The notes under the pieces were generated by a model. That model did not search any database. It worked only from the letters and a program-made list of their open reading frames with translations, and was not told where the DNA came from. From positions 110,580 to 174,579 of the forward strand of contig QMIT01000012.1 of NCBI GenBank assembly GCA_024434115.1: DNA of 64,000 nt. Reading direction: 5' to 3'. The DNA is from Chloroflexota bacterium. GTDB taxonomy: Bacteria > Chloroflexota > Anaerolineae > Aggregatilineales > J027. Made by a program: the position numbers and the translations under genes. Of the stretch, positions 52,706 to 62,309 are shown in pieces (positions within the stretch are counted from its first letter, which is position 1; every line of letters starts with the position of its first letter).

Positions 52706-53146
52706 TTAATAACCCATATCAAGGTTCCGGGCTTCTTCGACCAGTTGATCCAGCACGGTCTCACGTTCCCGATCAATCGCCTCTTTGTAGTATATGACAT
52801 CTTCCATCCGTACCCGCCGATGTGTACCAATCTTGTAATAGGGGATCGTGCCATTTTCAAGGAGCTTAATCAGGAAAGGGCGTGAGACATTGAGGATTTC
52901 CGCCGCTTGCACCGTGGTCAGTTCGGCGTTCTGAGCGATGATGGTCACATCCTTCCCCGACGCCATCGCCTGAAGAATTTCTATCAAGAGTGCTACCGCA
53001 CCGGGTGGAAGCTCAATGGTCTGTTCTTGTTCAGTGACACGTATCCGCAACGGACGGTTAGCGGAGGCATAGTGGGCCAACACGGTGCCAGACGTGCGGG
53101 CCAGTGCAGAATCCTCTTCAGTAGGGAGTCTTCGCCGATGGGCCAA
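52706..53146 (-). CDS. Excisionase-family (HTH_17) antitoxin-like protein
   Basis: The 146-residue protein has a C-terminal helix-turn-helix of the excisionase type: LTTVQAAEILNVSRPFLIKLL, then GTIPYYKIGTHRRVRMEDVIYY and a helical end (ERETVLDQLVEEARNLDMGY). This exact layout is common among antitoxins encoded before PIN-domain toxins. The N-terminal half (TIELPPGAVALLIEILQAMASG) is also usual for them. Here the toxin gene is only a 12-codon remnant, so this may be an orphan that acts as a transcription regulator. An alternative role as excision factor is possible. Confidence 0.7.
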   Translation of the reverse strand: MAHRRRLPTEEDSALARTSGTVLAHYASANRPLRIRVTEQEQTIELPPGAVALLIEILQAMASGKDVTIIAQNAELTTVQAAEILNVSRPFLIKLLENGTIPYYKIGTHRRVRMEDVIYYKEAIDRERETVLDQLVEEARNLDMGY

Positions 53147-53220
53147 TTATACAGTCTCTTTTCAGTATTAATTCGGTTTTCCTAAACTAGCACGCAAATG
53201 CAATAAATGCAACACGAAGG

Positions 53221-55533
53221 TTAGAGAGTAAAGTCGTGGAAACTGAGTTCAACAGAAAGGGCCATAGGTTGGAGATGGCTATTATGCTCAGATCGGAAGA
53301 GGCTCTGCTGTAAGCTCGCCTCACGCTCAACCGCTTGTTCTGTGACCTCTAAGCCGTTATTTGCTGCAACCTTACTTAGAAAAACTTGTGTTCCCCCCGT
53401 ATGCTCCACCGAGCCAATGAACGTCAAATCCGGTTTGTCCTCGATATATCGGGTCAGGGCATCGGCATACTGCTGGGCATCATCCTGTTTCTGAAAACGA
53501 GCAAGTTCCAGCGCATAGCTTTCTTGAATTTCAGACTCATCAGGCAGGTTACTAGCATAGACATCACGCAGAGCAACAGCCGAATAACCCAAGTGCTGGC
53601 CTTCCATATCTACGGTTTGGACGGCATGAATCGAAAATCCATAGAATGGCTCAGGGGGAGGTTCAGGTAAATCTTTGTCCATCGGATGAAACCCTAATTT
53701 CAGTGTTTTGAGTTCCCACTCACCCGCCTGTAATGCACTAATCTCAACCTTATGGTCAGGCAGTTGGGTTGCACCCATGCGAATCAGGTCGGTCGTGTGG
53801 ATGCCAGCCCGAAGCCCATTTAACTGCCCCACCTCACGCAAAAAATCTCGACGTTTCGCAGGGTCATCCGCCATGTCATGGACTTCCATAAACCCGTGTA
53901 GCTGATCCTTATACGTCTCGGATTGCTGCTCATGTTTGAAATGGGCAACTTCGGTTACGCTGACTGTATCCGCACCCCGCCAATCCTCCGTGTTAATTTT
54001 AAAGGGTGTAGCTCGCCAGCGCACATCCACCGCCGCAACCGCATAACCCAATGAATCCCCTTTCTGATCGGTGATGGGTAGAACCTGCATGTCCAAGATT
54101 TCGGCTGTCCGATGACCGGGCCGCCGGGTGTATAAGGCGTTATGTTCGCGCTCAACCGCCAATGTTTCGGCTGTTTCCAGTGCCATACCCCATTTTTCAA
54201 CATCGGTCAGCGGTTTGGGAGGTTGGCGTGATAAATCTATTTCCCTCAAGTCTGAAGTGGCAGGTGTCGGATCATTCATCGGCGGAGTAGGTCTCTCAAA
54301 AAGACTGGGGTCAAATTCCGGCAGTTGAGGACGATACTGGGGTATATAGGAGGTCGGCAGCGGCTTGAGTTCGGCTTCCCGATCTTGCTGCCGCCCGAAC
54401 GACATCTTGCGGGCCGCTTTGCCATGCTCCACTGCAAAGACATAACCCGCCTCGGTCCCAGTCATTCGCCCATTGCGGTGATGGGTGTGTCCGTTGTCAA
54501 TAAAAAAGGCTACACCATCTTCATCATTTACCCCACGAATCATCGTGCGGTCCCGCTGGGTGTAGCGATTGCCTTGTTCTTTATAGTTATGGGGTACTTG
54601 ATACACTTGCCCACCCTCAACACCGCCATTGCGCGGTGTGCCACCCGCTGTCCAAACCACCACATCGTGATAACCAATGGCATTGGCTGTCTCGACCACC
54701 CGCGCATCCACCCCTTGATCATTGTCGCCCACATGGATTTGTGCCCCGATTTCGGCAGCCCGCAGCACCAGTGCGGACGCATAATTCAACTGGGCATTAT
54801 TGGCATTCATGCTGCCCGCTATCAGGATTTGACGGGGATTAGGCGGGATGGGTTGGGTGGCTTGCGGTGAGCGATACCCTTTGGGGATTGGCTGTGATTC
54901 TTTTGGTTGATTCCACCGCTCCGCCTGTTCACGCCAGTTGAGGTCGCTATGGGAAGGCAAATTGGGCAACTCGGAATGGGGTGTGATACGATAGAGTTCC
55001 TGCACCCCTTCCTCTCGATAACGTTCCCGATCAAATTCACCCGGCTCAATATGGCCTACATCTACACCCCGTTTCGCCAATGATTCGGCCAACCAGCGAG
55101 TGCGATGGCAGGTGCAGGTATCCGCACAAGCACACAAAAGGGCGATACGTTCCCCTTGATGAGCGGCTTCAACCATGCCATTGAGGACATGAGCAGCATC
55201 CGGGCGGGTGTCCATCACGGCATAATCTGCCTGACCCACTGGGGTGTATTCCTCATCTTGACGCGGTTTGCCAGTCAAAGCAGATCGGGGCGCAAAACGC
55301 ATCGGGCGACCATTGATACCCGTCCGTTCGGCGGCGGTCTGTGCCAGTTGGTCATAGCTGTACCTGCCCCGAAAGTCACTGTTGCGGGTGTCTACTAGAA
55401 TCGTAACGCCTTCGGCTTCTAGGGCATCAAACATACCCGACAGCCCCTTGCCACCCTGCCACGCATTGTAACCCACCGAGTAGATACCACCGTTTTTTTT
55501 ACCGGGGCGAGGTACCGGTAAATCATAAGCCAT
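53221..55533 (-). CDS. DUF488 - SLOG-like multidomain protein with C-terminal repeat domains
   Basis: The 770-residue protein has a DUF488 domain at about 15-165 (GGIYSVGYNAW; GVTILVDTRNSDFRGRYSY; ALLCACADTCTCHRTRWLAE). Next, at about 236-315, comes a SLOG/DUF2493-like nucleotide-binding domain: ILIAGSMNANNAQLNYASA, IHVGDNDQGVDARVVETANA and WTAGGTPRNGG. The rest holds two copies of a domain also present in the next genes, with LGYAVAAVDVRW and LGYSAVALRDVY strands followed by A-H-F/A-R-F helices. Multidomain proteins of this sort in conjugative elements have been called polyvalent proteins. Enzymatic activity is not known. Confidence 0.65.
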   Translation of the reverse strand: MAYDLPVPRPGKKNGGIYSVGYNAWQGGKGLSGMFDALEAEGVTILVDTRNSDFRGRYSYDQLAQTAAERTGINGRPMRFAPRSALTGKPRQDEEYTPVGQADYAVMDTRPDAAHVLNGMVEAAHQGERIALLCACADTCTCHRTRWLAESLAKRGVDVGHIEPGEFDRERYREEGVQELYRITPHSELPNLPSHSDLNWREQAERWNQPKESQPIPKGYRSPQATQPIPPNPRQILIAGSMNANNAQLNYASALVLRAAEIGAQIHVGDNDQGVDARVVETANAIGYHDVVVWTAGGTPRNGGVEGGQVYQVPHNYKEQGNRYTQRDRTMIRGVNDEDGVAFFIDNGHTHHRNGRMTGTEAGYVFAVEHGKAARKMSFGRQQDREAELKPLPTSYIPQYRPQLPEFDPSLFERPTPPMNDPTPATSDLREIDLSRQPPKPLTDVEKWGMALETAETLAVEREHNALYTRRPGHRTAEILDMQVLPITDQKGDSLGYAVAAVDVRWRATPFKINTEDWRGADTVSVTEVAHFKHEQQSETYKDQLHGFMEVHDMADDPAKRRDFLREVGQLNGLRAGIHTTDLIRMGATQLPDHKVEISALQAGEWELKTLKLGFHPMDKDLPEPPPEPFYGFSIHAVQTVDMEGQHLGYSAVALRDVYASNLPDESEIQESYALELARFQKQDDAQQYADALTRYIEDKPDLTFIGSVEHTGGTQVFLSKVAANNGLEVTEQAVEREASLQQSLFRSEHNSHLQPMALSVELSFHDFTL

Positions 55534-55536
55534 GTT

Positions 55537-58500
55537 TTAGAGTTCCCACTCCACCGTGACGGGTTGTTGTTCGGGTGCAGGTTGCATAGGAATGGGATGG
55601 AAATCCTCAATGTGATGCTGGATGGCCCATTCATCCTGTTCCACCCGCGAGACTTCCGACGGATTGAGTAGATACTTGTTTTCACCGACCCCATTGACCG
55701 ACTGCACACTTTGGACAAACTCAAGCGCCGGTGCGATATTGGCCCCTTGTGTCTCCAAATCGCGTTTGTCCAAGTATTCCCGCAGAGATGCCGCGTAAAA
55801 GTCGGCCTCGTGCTGCTGGTCGAACTGGGCGACCTCATAAGCCGTGACTGCTTGGGCCACTTCCAAATCACGAGAGGTTTCGCCATGTTCCCATGCTGCA
55901 TCCAGTGCCACGACCGAATGACCTAAAGACGCTCCTGTCGGGCTGTGAACGGGCACAACCTCAAAGGACAGGTCATGGTGAGGTGGATAATCCGCTGCAT
56001 ACTGTTGGGCCGCATAGTTTATTTCCCGTTCGGCAAGGAAAGGATCATCCGGGCCTTCCTGAAACATCTCCCCAAAACGCACGTCCGGATTGAGGTGGAG
56101 GTCTAATTCCTCAGCACGACTCACCATATCCGGATAACTTTGGACATCAGCCAGCATCGATGCACGGGTCATAGCGGATTGAATACCCTCCCGTTCCGCC
56201 ATAGAGACATAGGTATCCACTTCTTCGCGGGCTTCATCCCGGTCAAAGTAAATGCCAAGTGTCACAATTTCTTGCTGGGGTTCATCGTTTGCCTGCCAAT
56301 GTTTGACGGTTTCAAGGGCCAGCGCATCGACCCCATAACGGGCAACTTCGACTTCCAAATCTGGGATGGGACGCATCCGAAATTCATAACCCAAGCCTTC
56401 TTCCAAAGGCAGATCGTAGGCGGCTTCACCAACCATGCGACTATAATCAAGGCGTGGGGGAACAAAACTATTTAATGTAGAGGGAGGGGTCATAATTGCT
56501 GCCGCTTCATCACTTCCCCAATCCATTGTTACCCCATGATGTGCCTGATCAGGGGGCCCTTCATGGAATAAACCTGCACTGCGCAGATGCAGGGGGGTGG
56601 GCATTCTCTCTTTAGGCAGATCAGCAGCATGTTGGGCCAAGTTGTGGGCCAGATTTGCCATTGTTTCCAGTCGTTCCGCCACATCCGGGGATTGCACAAT
56701 CTGATGGGCGGTTTGGAATGCTGCGGCGCGGTCTGATTCTAGCCCCAACGTCACGGTTTCCATTTTGGTCTCTAACGTCTCACGTTCAAGCCATGCCTTG
56801 GCCCCTTCGACCACATAGGTGGGTTGCTCGTTGCCTTCGGTGACTTCTTCACGGACCGTGATCCCATAAAAAAGTCCGGGTTCGACTTCCACCTCGCCGC
56901 CATAGCGCCCCACCTCTTGGGCATGAATCACATTAGCAGGTAGGGGAACCTTGTAGCCATTCAAACCAAACAGTTCGGCATCCCGTTCCCATTCCCGTTC
57001 CCGATGAATGGCTGCAATCGGGCGGGCATCGTCGGGGATAGTGAAAGCATCTGCCGGGCCATGTTCAAAAAGCGTATTGCCCTTAAAACCATTGTCGTGG
57101 GCCAGCCGCAGCGCCGACCCCATTGCATGGTCAAGATCGTGCCGACCCCATTCATAAACCAAGGCACGTGCATCCGCGATGGCATCCGAACGGGGATCGA
57201 GATAGGAGACGGATTCATCATAGTCGCGGGGGCGATACGTTTTGAGGACGGCAGATTCGGTGACTTCTTTTTGCAGGATGTCGCTTTCAAATGTTTTAAC
57301 CGCCGCCAATGTCACATCACCCTTATCATTTGGAGTCGACACTTCAAACCCGTACATCGGCGAGGTGGCATCCGACTGCGGATGGATACGCAACGGCGCG
57401 ATACCAGTGGCATTTTCGGGCGAACGATACGCCGCCATGACGTAAGGCGGGAGATAACTCACATGTTCATTCAGGTCGGTTTGCCACGCCACCCGTTCGG
57501 CTTTTAATGTATTTGCCATACCTTGTTCCTCTCTTTTGATATTCGTAATCTCGCCACCCAAACGCAGTGCCTCAGCTAACAAGGGGTCCATCTCGAGATG
57601 AGTGGGCAGATCAGAGATTGGCTCTCGCCCAACCAGTTGTTCATATAGGGCATAATGGGCAGGTTGCATCGGCTGCCATATGGGGTCATCCACCTGCTTT
57701 TCAGCAAATTTCACCCAGTTTTCTGAAGATTCATGGGCATCGAAGGCCGCCGCTTCTAATTCATCACATTGCAACTGTGCCGTTGCCGAGGTGTTATGCT
57801 GACCCAGCAGCAGATAACTGCCTGCCAGATCGCCACTCAGAACATCGCGGTACACATCCAGCAGCGCTGTTTGATAGACCTGCCCGGATTGCGTCGGCGG
57901 CAAAACAGCAAAACACGCTTCATGCCAGCCCCAACCCACGTCCAATGGAGCGTCTATCACCCTTTCAGCAGCGCGTTCCATATCCGCCAGATGGTCTAAA
58001 TAGAAAGTTGGGGAGTTAGGGGAGGTGAAAAACAGCGGCTGATCGGCTGACAAATGACCGCGTATCTGTGCTTCATTTGCAGCGGCTTCCATCAGTATTG
58101 TTACGCCACCTGTTGCCTGTACTTCCTCTAAAGTCATGCTCAGGGCTGAGGCTTCATGGGGAGATAAATTCCGGCCAATCACGGCACTGGCAGCACCCTG
58201 CTCGTTAAGCGCGAGAATGGCAACCGAAACCGACTCACCCGTGAACACTGCATCGGGTGGATAGCTGGCAACCATGTACCCCGCCGCATATTCCATTGCT
58301 TGGTTCTGGAGACTGGGCAGATACTCCTCAATGGCGGCGCGGCCCTGCTCATAGAGGGTGGTGGAGGCTTCGTAGAGGTGTTCTTCGGCTTCGGTTTGAC
58401 TGACATACTCCGCCAGCATCAGCCGCTGTTCGACTTCGACCCCGTGCGCTTGACGGGTACTGCGGACTAAATCCACACGGTAAGAGTCATCATCACTTTC

Positions 58501-58623
58501 GGGAAATGCCAATTCGACGCCATAGACCGCACCCTCATCGAACGCGACAAGATGTGCCGTGCCAACCTCATCTAGCACGCCAAAAGTATCGTTGGGGAAT
58601 TGTCGAATCGCAGCTATAGTCAT
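55537..58623 (-). CDS. Very large repeat-domain protein of the element
   Basis: The 1028-residue, acidic protein is built from several copies of a domain of about 100-130 residues. Its strands read like GVDALALETVKHW, LGHSVVALDAAWEHG and YGFEVSTPNDKGD, each followed by helices with A-R-E-E-V or EADFYAASLREYL that resemble the end of its neighbours' domains. No catalytic motif, membrane segment or signal peptide is visible. The next gene starts 4 bases after its stop. It is probably a polyvalent-type protein, delivered with the DNA or acting in the recipient. This is inference from context. Confidence 0.5.
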   Translation of the reverse strand: MTIAAIRQFPNDTFGVLDEVGTAHLVAFDEGAVYGVELAFPESDDDSYRVDLVRSTRQAHGVEVEQRLMLAEYVSQTEAEEHLYEASTTLYEQGRAAIEEYLPSLQNQAMEYAAGYMVASYPPDAVFTGESVSVAILALNEQGAASAVIGRNLSPHEASALSMTLEEVQATGGVTILMEAAANEAQIRGHLSADQPLFFTSPNSPTFYLDHLADMERAAERVIDAPLDVGWGWHEACFAVLPPTQSGQVYQTALLDVYRDVLSGDLAGSYLLLGQHNTSATAQLQCDELEAAAFDAHESSENWVKFAEKQVDDPIWQPMQPAHYALYEQLVGREPISDLPTHLEMDPLLAEALRLGGEITNIKREEQGMANTLKAERVAWQTDLNEHVSYLPPYVMAAYRSPENATGIAPLRIHPQSDATSPMYGFEVSTPNDKGDVTLAAVKTFESDILQKEVTESAVLKTYRPRDYDESVSYLDPRSDAIADARALVYEWGRHDLDHAMGSALRLAHDNGFKGNTLFEHGPADAFTIPDDARPIAAIHREREWERDAELFGLNGYKVPLPANVIHAQEVGRYGGEVEVEPGLFYGITVREEVTEGNEQPTYVVEGAKAWLERETLETKMETVTLGLESDRAAAFQTAHQIVQSPDVAERLETMANLAHNLAQHAADLPKERMPTPLHLRSAGLFHEGPPDQAHHGVTMDWGSDEAAAIMTPPSTLNSFVPPRLDYSRMVGEAAYDLPLEEGLGYEFRMRPIPDLEVEVARYGVDALALETVKHWQANDEPQQEIVTLGIYFDRDEAREEVDTYVSMAEREGIQSAMTRASMLADVQSYPDMVSRAEELDLHLNPDVRFGEMFQEGPDDPFLAEREINYAAQQYAADYPPHHDLSFEVVPVHSPTGASLGHSVVALDAAWEHGETSRDLEVAQAVTAYEVAQFDQQHEADFYAASLREYLDKRDLETQGANIAPALEFVQSVQSVNGVGENKYLLNPSEVSRVEQDEWAIQHHIEDFHPIPMQPAPEQQPVTVEWEL

Positions 58624-58754
58624 AATGAATGAGCATAGCGACAGAGAGGGTTAGGGCTTGTTTAGGGATTTGACAAAAAAGCAGCTTAGAGTTGGCTTCT
58701 CGAAGAAATGAAAAGCCTTATAATGAAGCTCAAGAAGTCAAATGGAGAGATATT

Positions 58755-59039
58755 ATGAGTGTCGACTGGTTTTTTGATGATCCGCCCAATATTGCTGTGA
58801 TAACAACTCGGCAGATACTCGAGTTAGGCTATCCTATACTTCACGTTACCCGTGATGCCGAAGATGGTGGCTGGCAAGTATTATGTGGAACAACAAACGA
58901 CCCATCAGATGCTCGGATTATCGGACTTGGCGAAGCTGTCCAGATTGATTCAAGTTTGATGGAGCTAGCCAATCTTCCGTTGGGATGGAAGGCAACAAGA
59001 GTATCGAAAGATGTACCTTGGATAAGGAAACCAAAATAA
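58755..59039 (+). CDS. DUF2185-like small protein
   Basis: The 94-residue protein starts at the ATG at 58755, with GGAGAG five bases upstream. IAVITTRQILELGYPILHVT, DAEDGGWQVLCGTT, DARIIGLGEAVQIDSSLMEL and LPLGWKATRVSKD match the usual order of DUF2185/immunity-like proteins (DDG-x-W, then LGE, D, LP-x-GW-x-A-x-R). Some relatives neutralise toxins. It is the only plus-strand gene in a minus-strand block and is A+T-rich, so it may be separate cargo. It converges with the next protein, 12 bases apart. Confidence 0.6.
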   Translation: MSVDWFFDDPPNIAVITTRQILELGYPILHVTRDAEDGGWQVLCGTTNDPSDARIIGLGEAVQIDSSLMELANLPLGWKATRVSKDVPWIRKPK

Positions 59040-59051
59040 GGATTTTTGTTA

Positions 59052-60209
59052 TTATTCAATCTCCATTCCCACAGGACTAAAGGCAATCTCACTTTCAACC
59101 GCAATCCCTTGCCCTACATCCCACAGTTCGCGGTGTTGTGTAGCAACCGCCATGCCTTCAGCAGTATCCAGCACCTGTCCCACATCCTGTGTGCGTTCAG
59201 CAACCTTAAGCAGGTATTCAGCCGTGCGATAAGCATGATCCCAATCCCCAGTCGCTACAGGGGCAAGATGGGCAATCGGTTGCCCGGCCTCATCCTGCTG
59301 AATCGAGAGGATGGAGGTAATCGCCTCTTTAGAATTGTTCGGGTCAGGCTGATAAACCCCAATCCAGTAGGCGGTGTTAGTGCTTTCATCAAATAAGGGT
59401 GGCGGCGTGTTAGCGGGGTCAAAATCCACCGCTTGTAAACCCAAACCACGCATGACGGCCTGTAATTCATGGGGTTGATCAATTTCCTCACGGGCCAGTT
59501 CAGCCCCACTCACCGCCACTGCCTGTGCTAGCAGCTGATCACGTGTGACCCATGTCGCCTCATCGTTGAAGTCCGGCGTATCCGATGCAAGGGTGTTGTC
59601 CACCACTTCCCACTGAGCATCGGTCAAGGGTTGCCATTCGCCGCGCTGTTGGATGAGTCCATGTGCAAAATTCCCCAAGTCGGGATCGGACACCCCTGCT
59701 TCATCGGCCATGCGGTAGATGTTGTTCCTCATTTCCTCGGCACGTTCCAAATGGGGTGCATCCGCCATATGCAAATACGCCCCCTTTTGGTCGCCTGTCT
59801 GGGGATCGTGCCAAACTTCCATGATGCCTACTGCATAATGATCCGGATCAGGGGTATCAGCAAAAACCTCTTCAATCAAGACGCCACTCTGCTGCAACCG
59901 CCATGTGCTTGCCCGTTCTATCACTAGGCTTTCAGATGCAGTGGCAGTGGTCTGGGTGGGATAGACCTCAGCAGGGAGTTCCAGCGGTTCATCGGCATAT
60001 AATGCCTCTGGCACAAAATAGTCCTGTGCCGAAGGGATGGGTGGCAGCGCATACGGCTCCAGCACATCCTCCATCGGCGGAAAATCGGGGGGTTCGGAGG
60101 GCGTGGCATCTTCAAAGTCCCATTCCGGCGGTTCTTCCTCAAAGGTATCGAACAGATCATCCAGCGGCTCTTCGATTAACCAATTATCGTCAGGTGGCAG
60201 CAAACTCAT
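59052..60209 (-). CDS. Repeat-domain protein, relative of the two downstream large proteins
   Basis: The 385-residue acidic protein begins with a very acidic, Pro-rich N-terminus (DDLFDTFEEEPPEWDFEDAT). It then has two domain copies: HYAVGIMEVWHDPQTGDQKG with HLERAEEMRNNIYRMADEAG, and TAYWIGVYQPDPNNSKEAIT with WDHAYRTAEYLLKVAERTQD. These share the strand-strand-helix layout of the large neighbours. No catalytic residue can be named. It starts 14 bases after topoisomerase I and is in the same operon. Confidence 0.5.
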   Translation of the reverse strand: MSLLPPDDNWLIEEPLDDLFDTFEEEPPEWDFEDATPSEPPDFPPMEDVLEPYALPPIPSAQDYFVPEALYADEPLELPAEVYPTQTTATASESLVIERASTWRLQQSGVLIEEVFADTPDPDHYAVGIMEVWHDPQTGDQKGAYLHMADAPHLERAEEMRNNIYRMADEAGVSDPDLGNFAHGLIQQRGEWQPLTDAQWEVVDNTLASDTPDFNDEATWVTRDQLLAQAVAVSGAELAREEIDQPHELQAVMRGLGLQAVDFDPANTPPPLFDESTNTAYWIGVYQPDPNNSKEAITSILSIQQDEAGQPIAHLAPVATGDWDHAYRTAEYLLKVAERTQDVGQVLDTAEGMAVATQHRELWDVGQGIAVESEIAFSPVGMEIE

Positions 60210-60223
60210 CCCAGCACCTCACC

Positions 60224-62128
60224 CTAAGATTTGGCAGGCTGTAACATCAAGGGCTGGTGTTCCAAACCCACCGAATAGCGGCACTTGGGGAAAGCCGAAC
60301 AGCCAATGAATTGCCCCTTTGAGCCAGTGCGATACACCAGATCACTGCCACACTGCGGGCATGGCTCACCTGTTTTCTGCGCTTCAGGGCGTTTTTCTTG
60401 GGATGGTAAAGCGCTAATTTCAGCCGCCGCCCCACGCAGCAGGGGTTGGAATTCACCCCAAAAGGCTTGCAGCACATCCAACTCTTCGCGCTGTCCCGCC
60501 GCAATCTCATCCAGCGTGCTTTCCATGCGGGCGGTGTAATCATCGGCCAATAACGTGGCAAAACCACCCATGAGATAGTCGGTCAGTTTCAGGCCTGTTT
60601 CGGTAGGGATGAGGCGCTTTTTATCTAAACGTACATATTCGCGCGACTTGAGGTTGCTCAAAATAGCGGCATAGGTGCTGGGTCGCCCAATACCCCGTTT
60701 TTCCAATTCATGTACCAGTTGTGCTTCGGTGAAACGCGCCGGGGCTTGGGTTTGTTTCTGTTGGGGCAACAATTTTTGCAGGGTCAGGGGTTGGCCTTCC
60801 TGCAATACAGGCAGGGTGATTTCCACTTCGGCTGATTCATCTGTTTCCACATCGGAATCCGCTTGATACACTCGCCGGAAACCATCAAATTGCGGGGTCA
60901 CGCTACGGGCAGTCAGTTTCACCGGAAAGGGTTGACCCATCTGTTTGCCTGCCAGCACCGTGATGGTTTGTACACCGTCCATTCCAGCGGCCATCTGGCT
61001 TGCGACAAAACGTCGCCAGATCAGTCCATACAAAGCGGCCCCTTCACCCATATCCTCCTTTACCTGATCGGGTGTGAGGGTCACATCGGTTGGGCGGATC
61101 GCTTCATGCGCTTCCTGTGCATTGGGTTTGCTCTTGTACTGCGGCTTCTCGGACGGGACATATTGCGCTCCGTAGGTCTTGCCAATGAAATCTAGTGCCG
61201 CTGTTTGCGCTTCGGGTGCAATGAACACGGCATCGGTTCGTATATAGGTAATGAGCGAGGCCTCATAAAGGAGTTGAGCCAATTGCATGGTCTTTTCAGG
61301 TGACAACCCCAAGGTGCTGCTCGCCGCCTGCTGTAAGGTGCTGGTCGTAAAAGGTGCTGGTGGTTTTCGTTGGGTGGTTTCGGTGTTGATCTCACCCACC
61401 CAATAAACCGCTGCACTGAACGTCGCGGCCAGTCGTTTGACAAACTCCACTTCTTTGAGAGGTAGCTCTTGACCCTGCACTTGAGTGAGTTTGGCCTTGA
61501 AGCTGAATACCCCTATTCCCAATAATGCTTCAATAATGAAGTAGGTCTCCGGGGCAAAGGACTGAATCGCCCGTTCGCGTTCGACTACGAGACGCAGGGC
61601 TGGCGACTGGACTCGTCCGGCGGAATAGCGACCATCCAGAACGCGGCAAGCAATCGGGCTGATCAGATACCCCACCAAACGATCCAATTTACGGCGGGCG
61701 TGTTGGGCTGAAACCAAAGCCATATCCAAACGACGGGGATTTTCCACCGCGTGCCGAACGGCCTCCTGCGTGATGGCAGTGAAAGTCACCCTCATTACGG
61801 GTTTCTCACGTGGCAGTTTGGTGAGTGCCAAGATGTGAGCGGCAATCGCTTCGCCTTCACGATCAGGATCAGTTGCGAGATAGATGGCCTCGGCCTCCTG
61901 CATCGCCTTGACCAAGCGCTTGATGACCGTGTTTTTGCCTGCGACTGCCTGCCATTTAGGAATGAAACCACCTTCCACATCAATGCCAAGTTCATCGGTA
62001 GGCAGATCACGCACATGGCCCATCGAAGCCATGACACGAAACTCATCGCCCAAATAGGACTGGATTTTCTTAACTTTGCCCGGCGATTCGACAATCACCA
62101 AACGTTTAGCCACCTTCGATTTGCTCAT
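60224..62128 (-). CDS. topA: DNA topoisomerase I, element-borne, short form
   Basis: The 634-residue enzyme relaxes supercoils by single-strand passage. The Toprim domain shows LVIVESPGKVKKIQSYLG, ASMGHVRDLP, and AIYLATDPDREGEAIAAHIL (DxDxE metal site). FTAITQEAVRHAVENPR and SAQHARRKLDRLVGYLISP follow, then ASLITYIRTDAVFIAPEA with the active-site Tyr, and KRGIGRPSTYAAILSNL. The end carries one zinc ribbon (CPQCGSDLVYRTGSKGQFIG CSAF...C). It is shorter than chromosomal TopA, with only one ribbon, as is common for element copies (TopB/TraE role). The ATG lies two bases after the small gene before it. Confidence 0.94.
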   Translation of the reverse strand: MSKSKVAKRLVIVESPGKVKKIQSYLGDEFRVMASMGHVRDLPTDELGIDVEGGFIPKWQAVAGKNTVIKRLVKAMQEAEAIYLATDPDREGEAIAAHILALTKLPREKPVMRVTFTAITQEAVRHAVENPRRLDMALVSAQHARRKLDRLVGYLISPIACRVLDGRYSAGRVQSPALRLVVERERAIQSFAPETYFIIEALLGIGVFSFKAKLTQVQGQELPLKEVEFVKRLAATFSAAVYWVGEINTETTQRKPPAPFTTSTLQQAASSTLGLSPEKTMQLAQLLYEASLITYIRTDAVFIAPEAQTAALDFIGKTYGAQYVPSEKPQYKSKPNAQEAHEAIRPTDVTLTPDQVKEDMGEGAALYGLIWRRFVASQMAAGMDGVQTITVLAGKQMGQPFPVKLTARSVTPQFDGFRRVYQADSDVETDESAEVEITLPVLQEGQPLTLQKLLPQQKQTQAPARFTEAQLVHELEKRGIGRPSTYAAILSNLKSREYVRLDKKRLIPTETGLKLTDYLMGGFATLLADDYTARMESTLDEIAAGQREELDVLQAFWGEFQPLLRGAAAEISALPSQEKRPEAQKTGEPCPQCGSDLVYRTGSKGQFIGCSAFPKCRYSVGLEHQPLMLQPAKS

Positions 62129-62130
62129 TT

Positions 62131-62298
62131 CTATTCCTTTCGCTGACCTGTCCCTTTGAGATTCTCCTCAGCCGCCGCAATATGCTGTTCCAACTGCTTC
62201 AGCTTACGAATGAGAAACAGCGGCCACTCGATGAAAGCGTGATAGGCATCTTTTTCCAGAACCTGAAAGGTGGTGGTATCCGTCATCTTTTTTGCCAT
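62131..62298 (-). CDS. Small 55-residue protein in the topoisomerase operon
   Basis: The frame begins MAKKMTDTTTFQVLEKDAYH, continues AFIEWPLFLIRKLKQLEQHI and ends in a charged helix (AAAEENLKGTGQRKE). AAGGAG lies five bases before the ATG at 62298, and the stop is two bases before topoisomerase I. It is probably a helical, soluble protein. Its good ribosome site and tight spacing make it a likely real gene despite the length. Confidence 0.65.
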   Translation of the reverse strand: MAKKMTDTTTFQVLEKDAYHAFIEWPLFLIRKLKQLEQHIAAAEENLKGTGQRKE

Positions 62299-62309
62299 CG
62301 TATCTCCTT

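Noticed and set aside
53290..53310. Internal QQSLF in the DUF488-SLOG protein as a further clamp-binding peptide.
   Set aside because: The second position is not Leu or Met and the site is about 27 residues before the end, so the match is too weak to count with the three C-terminal ones.
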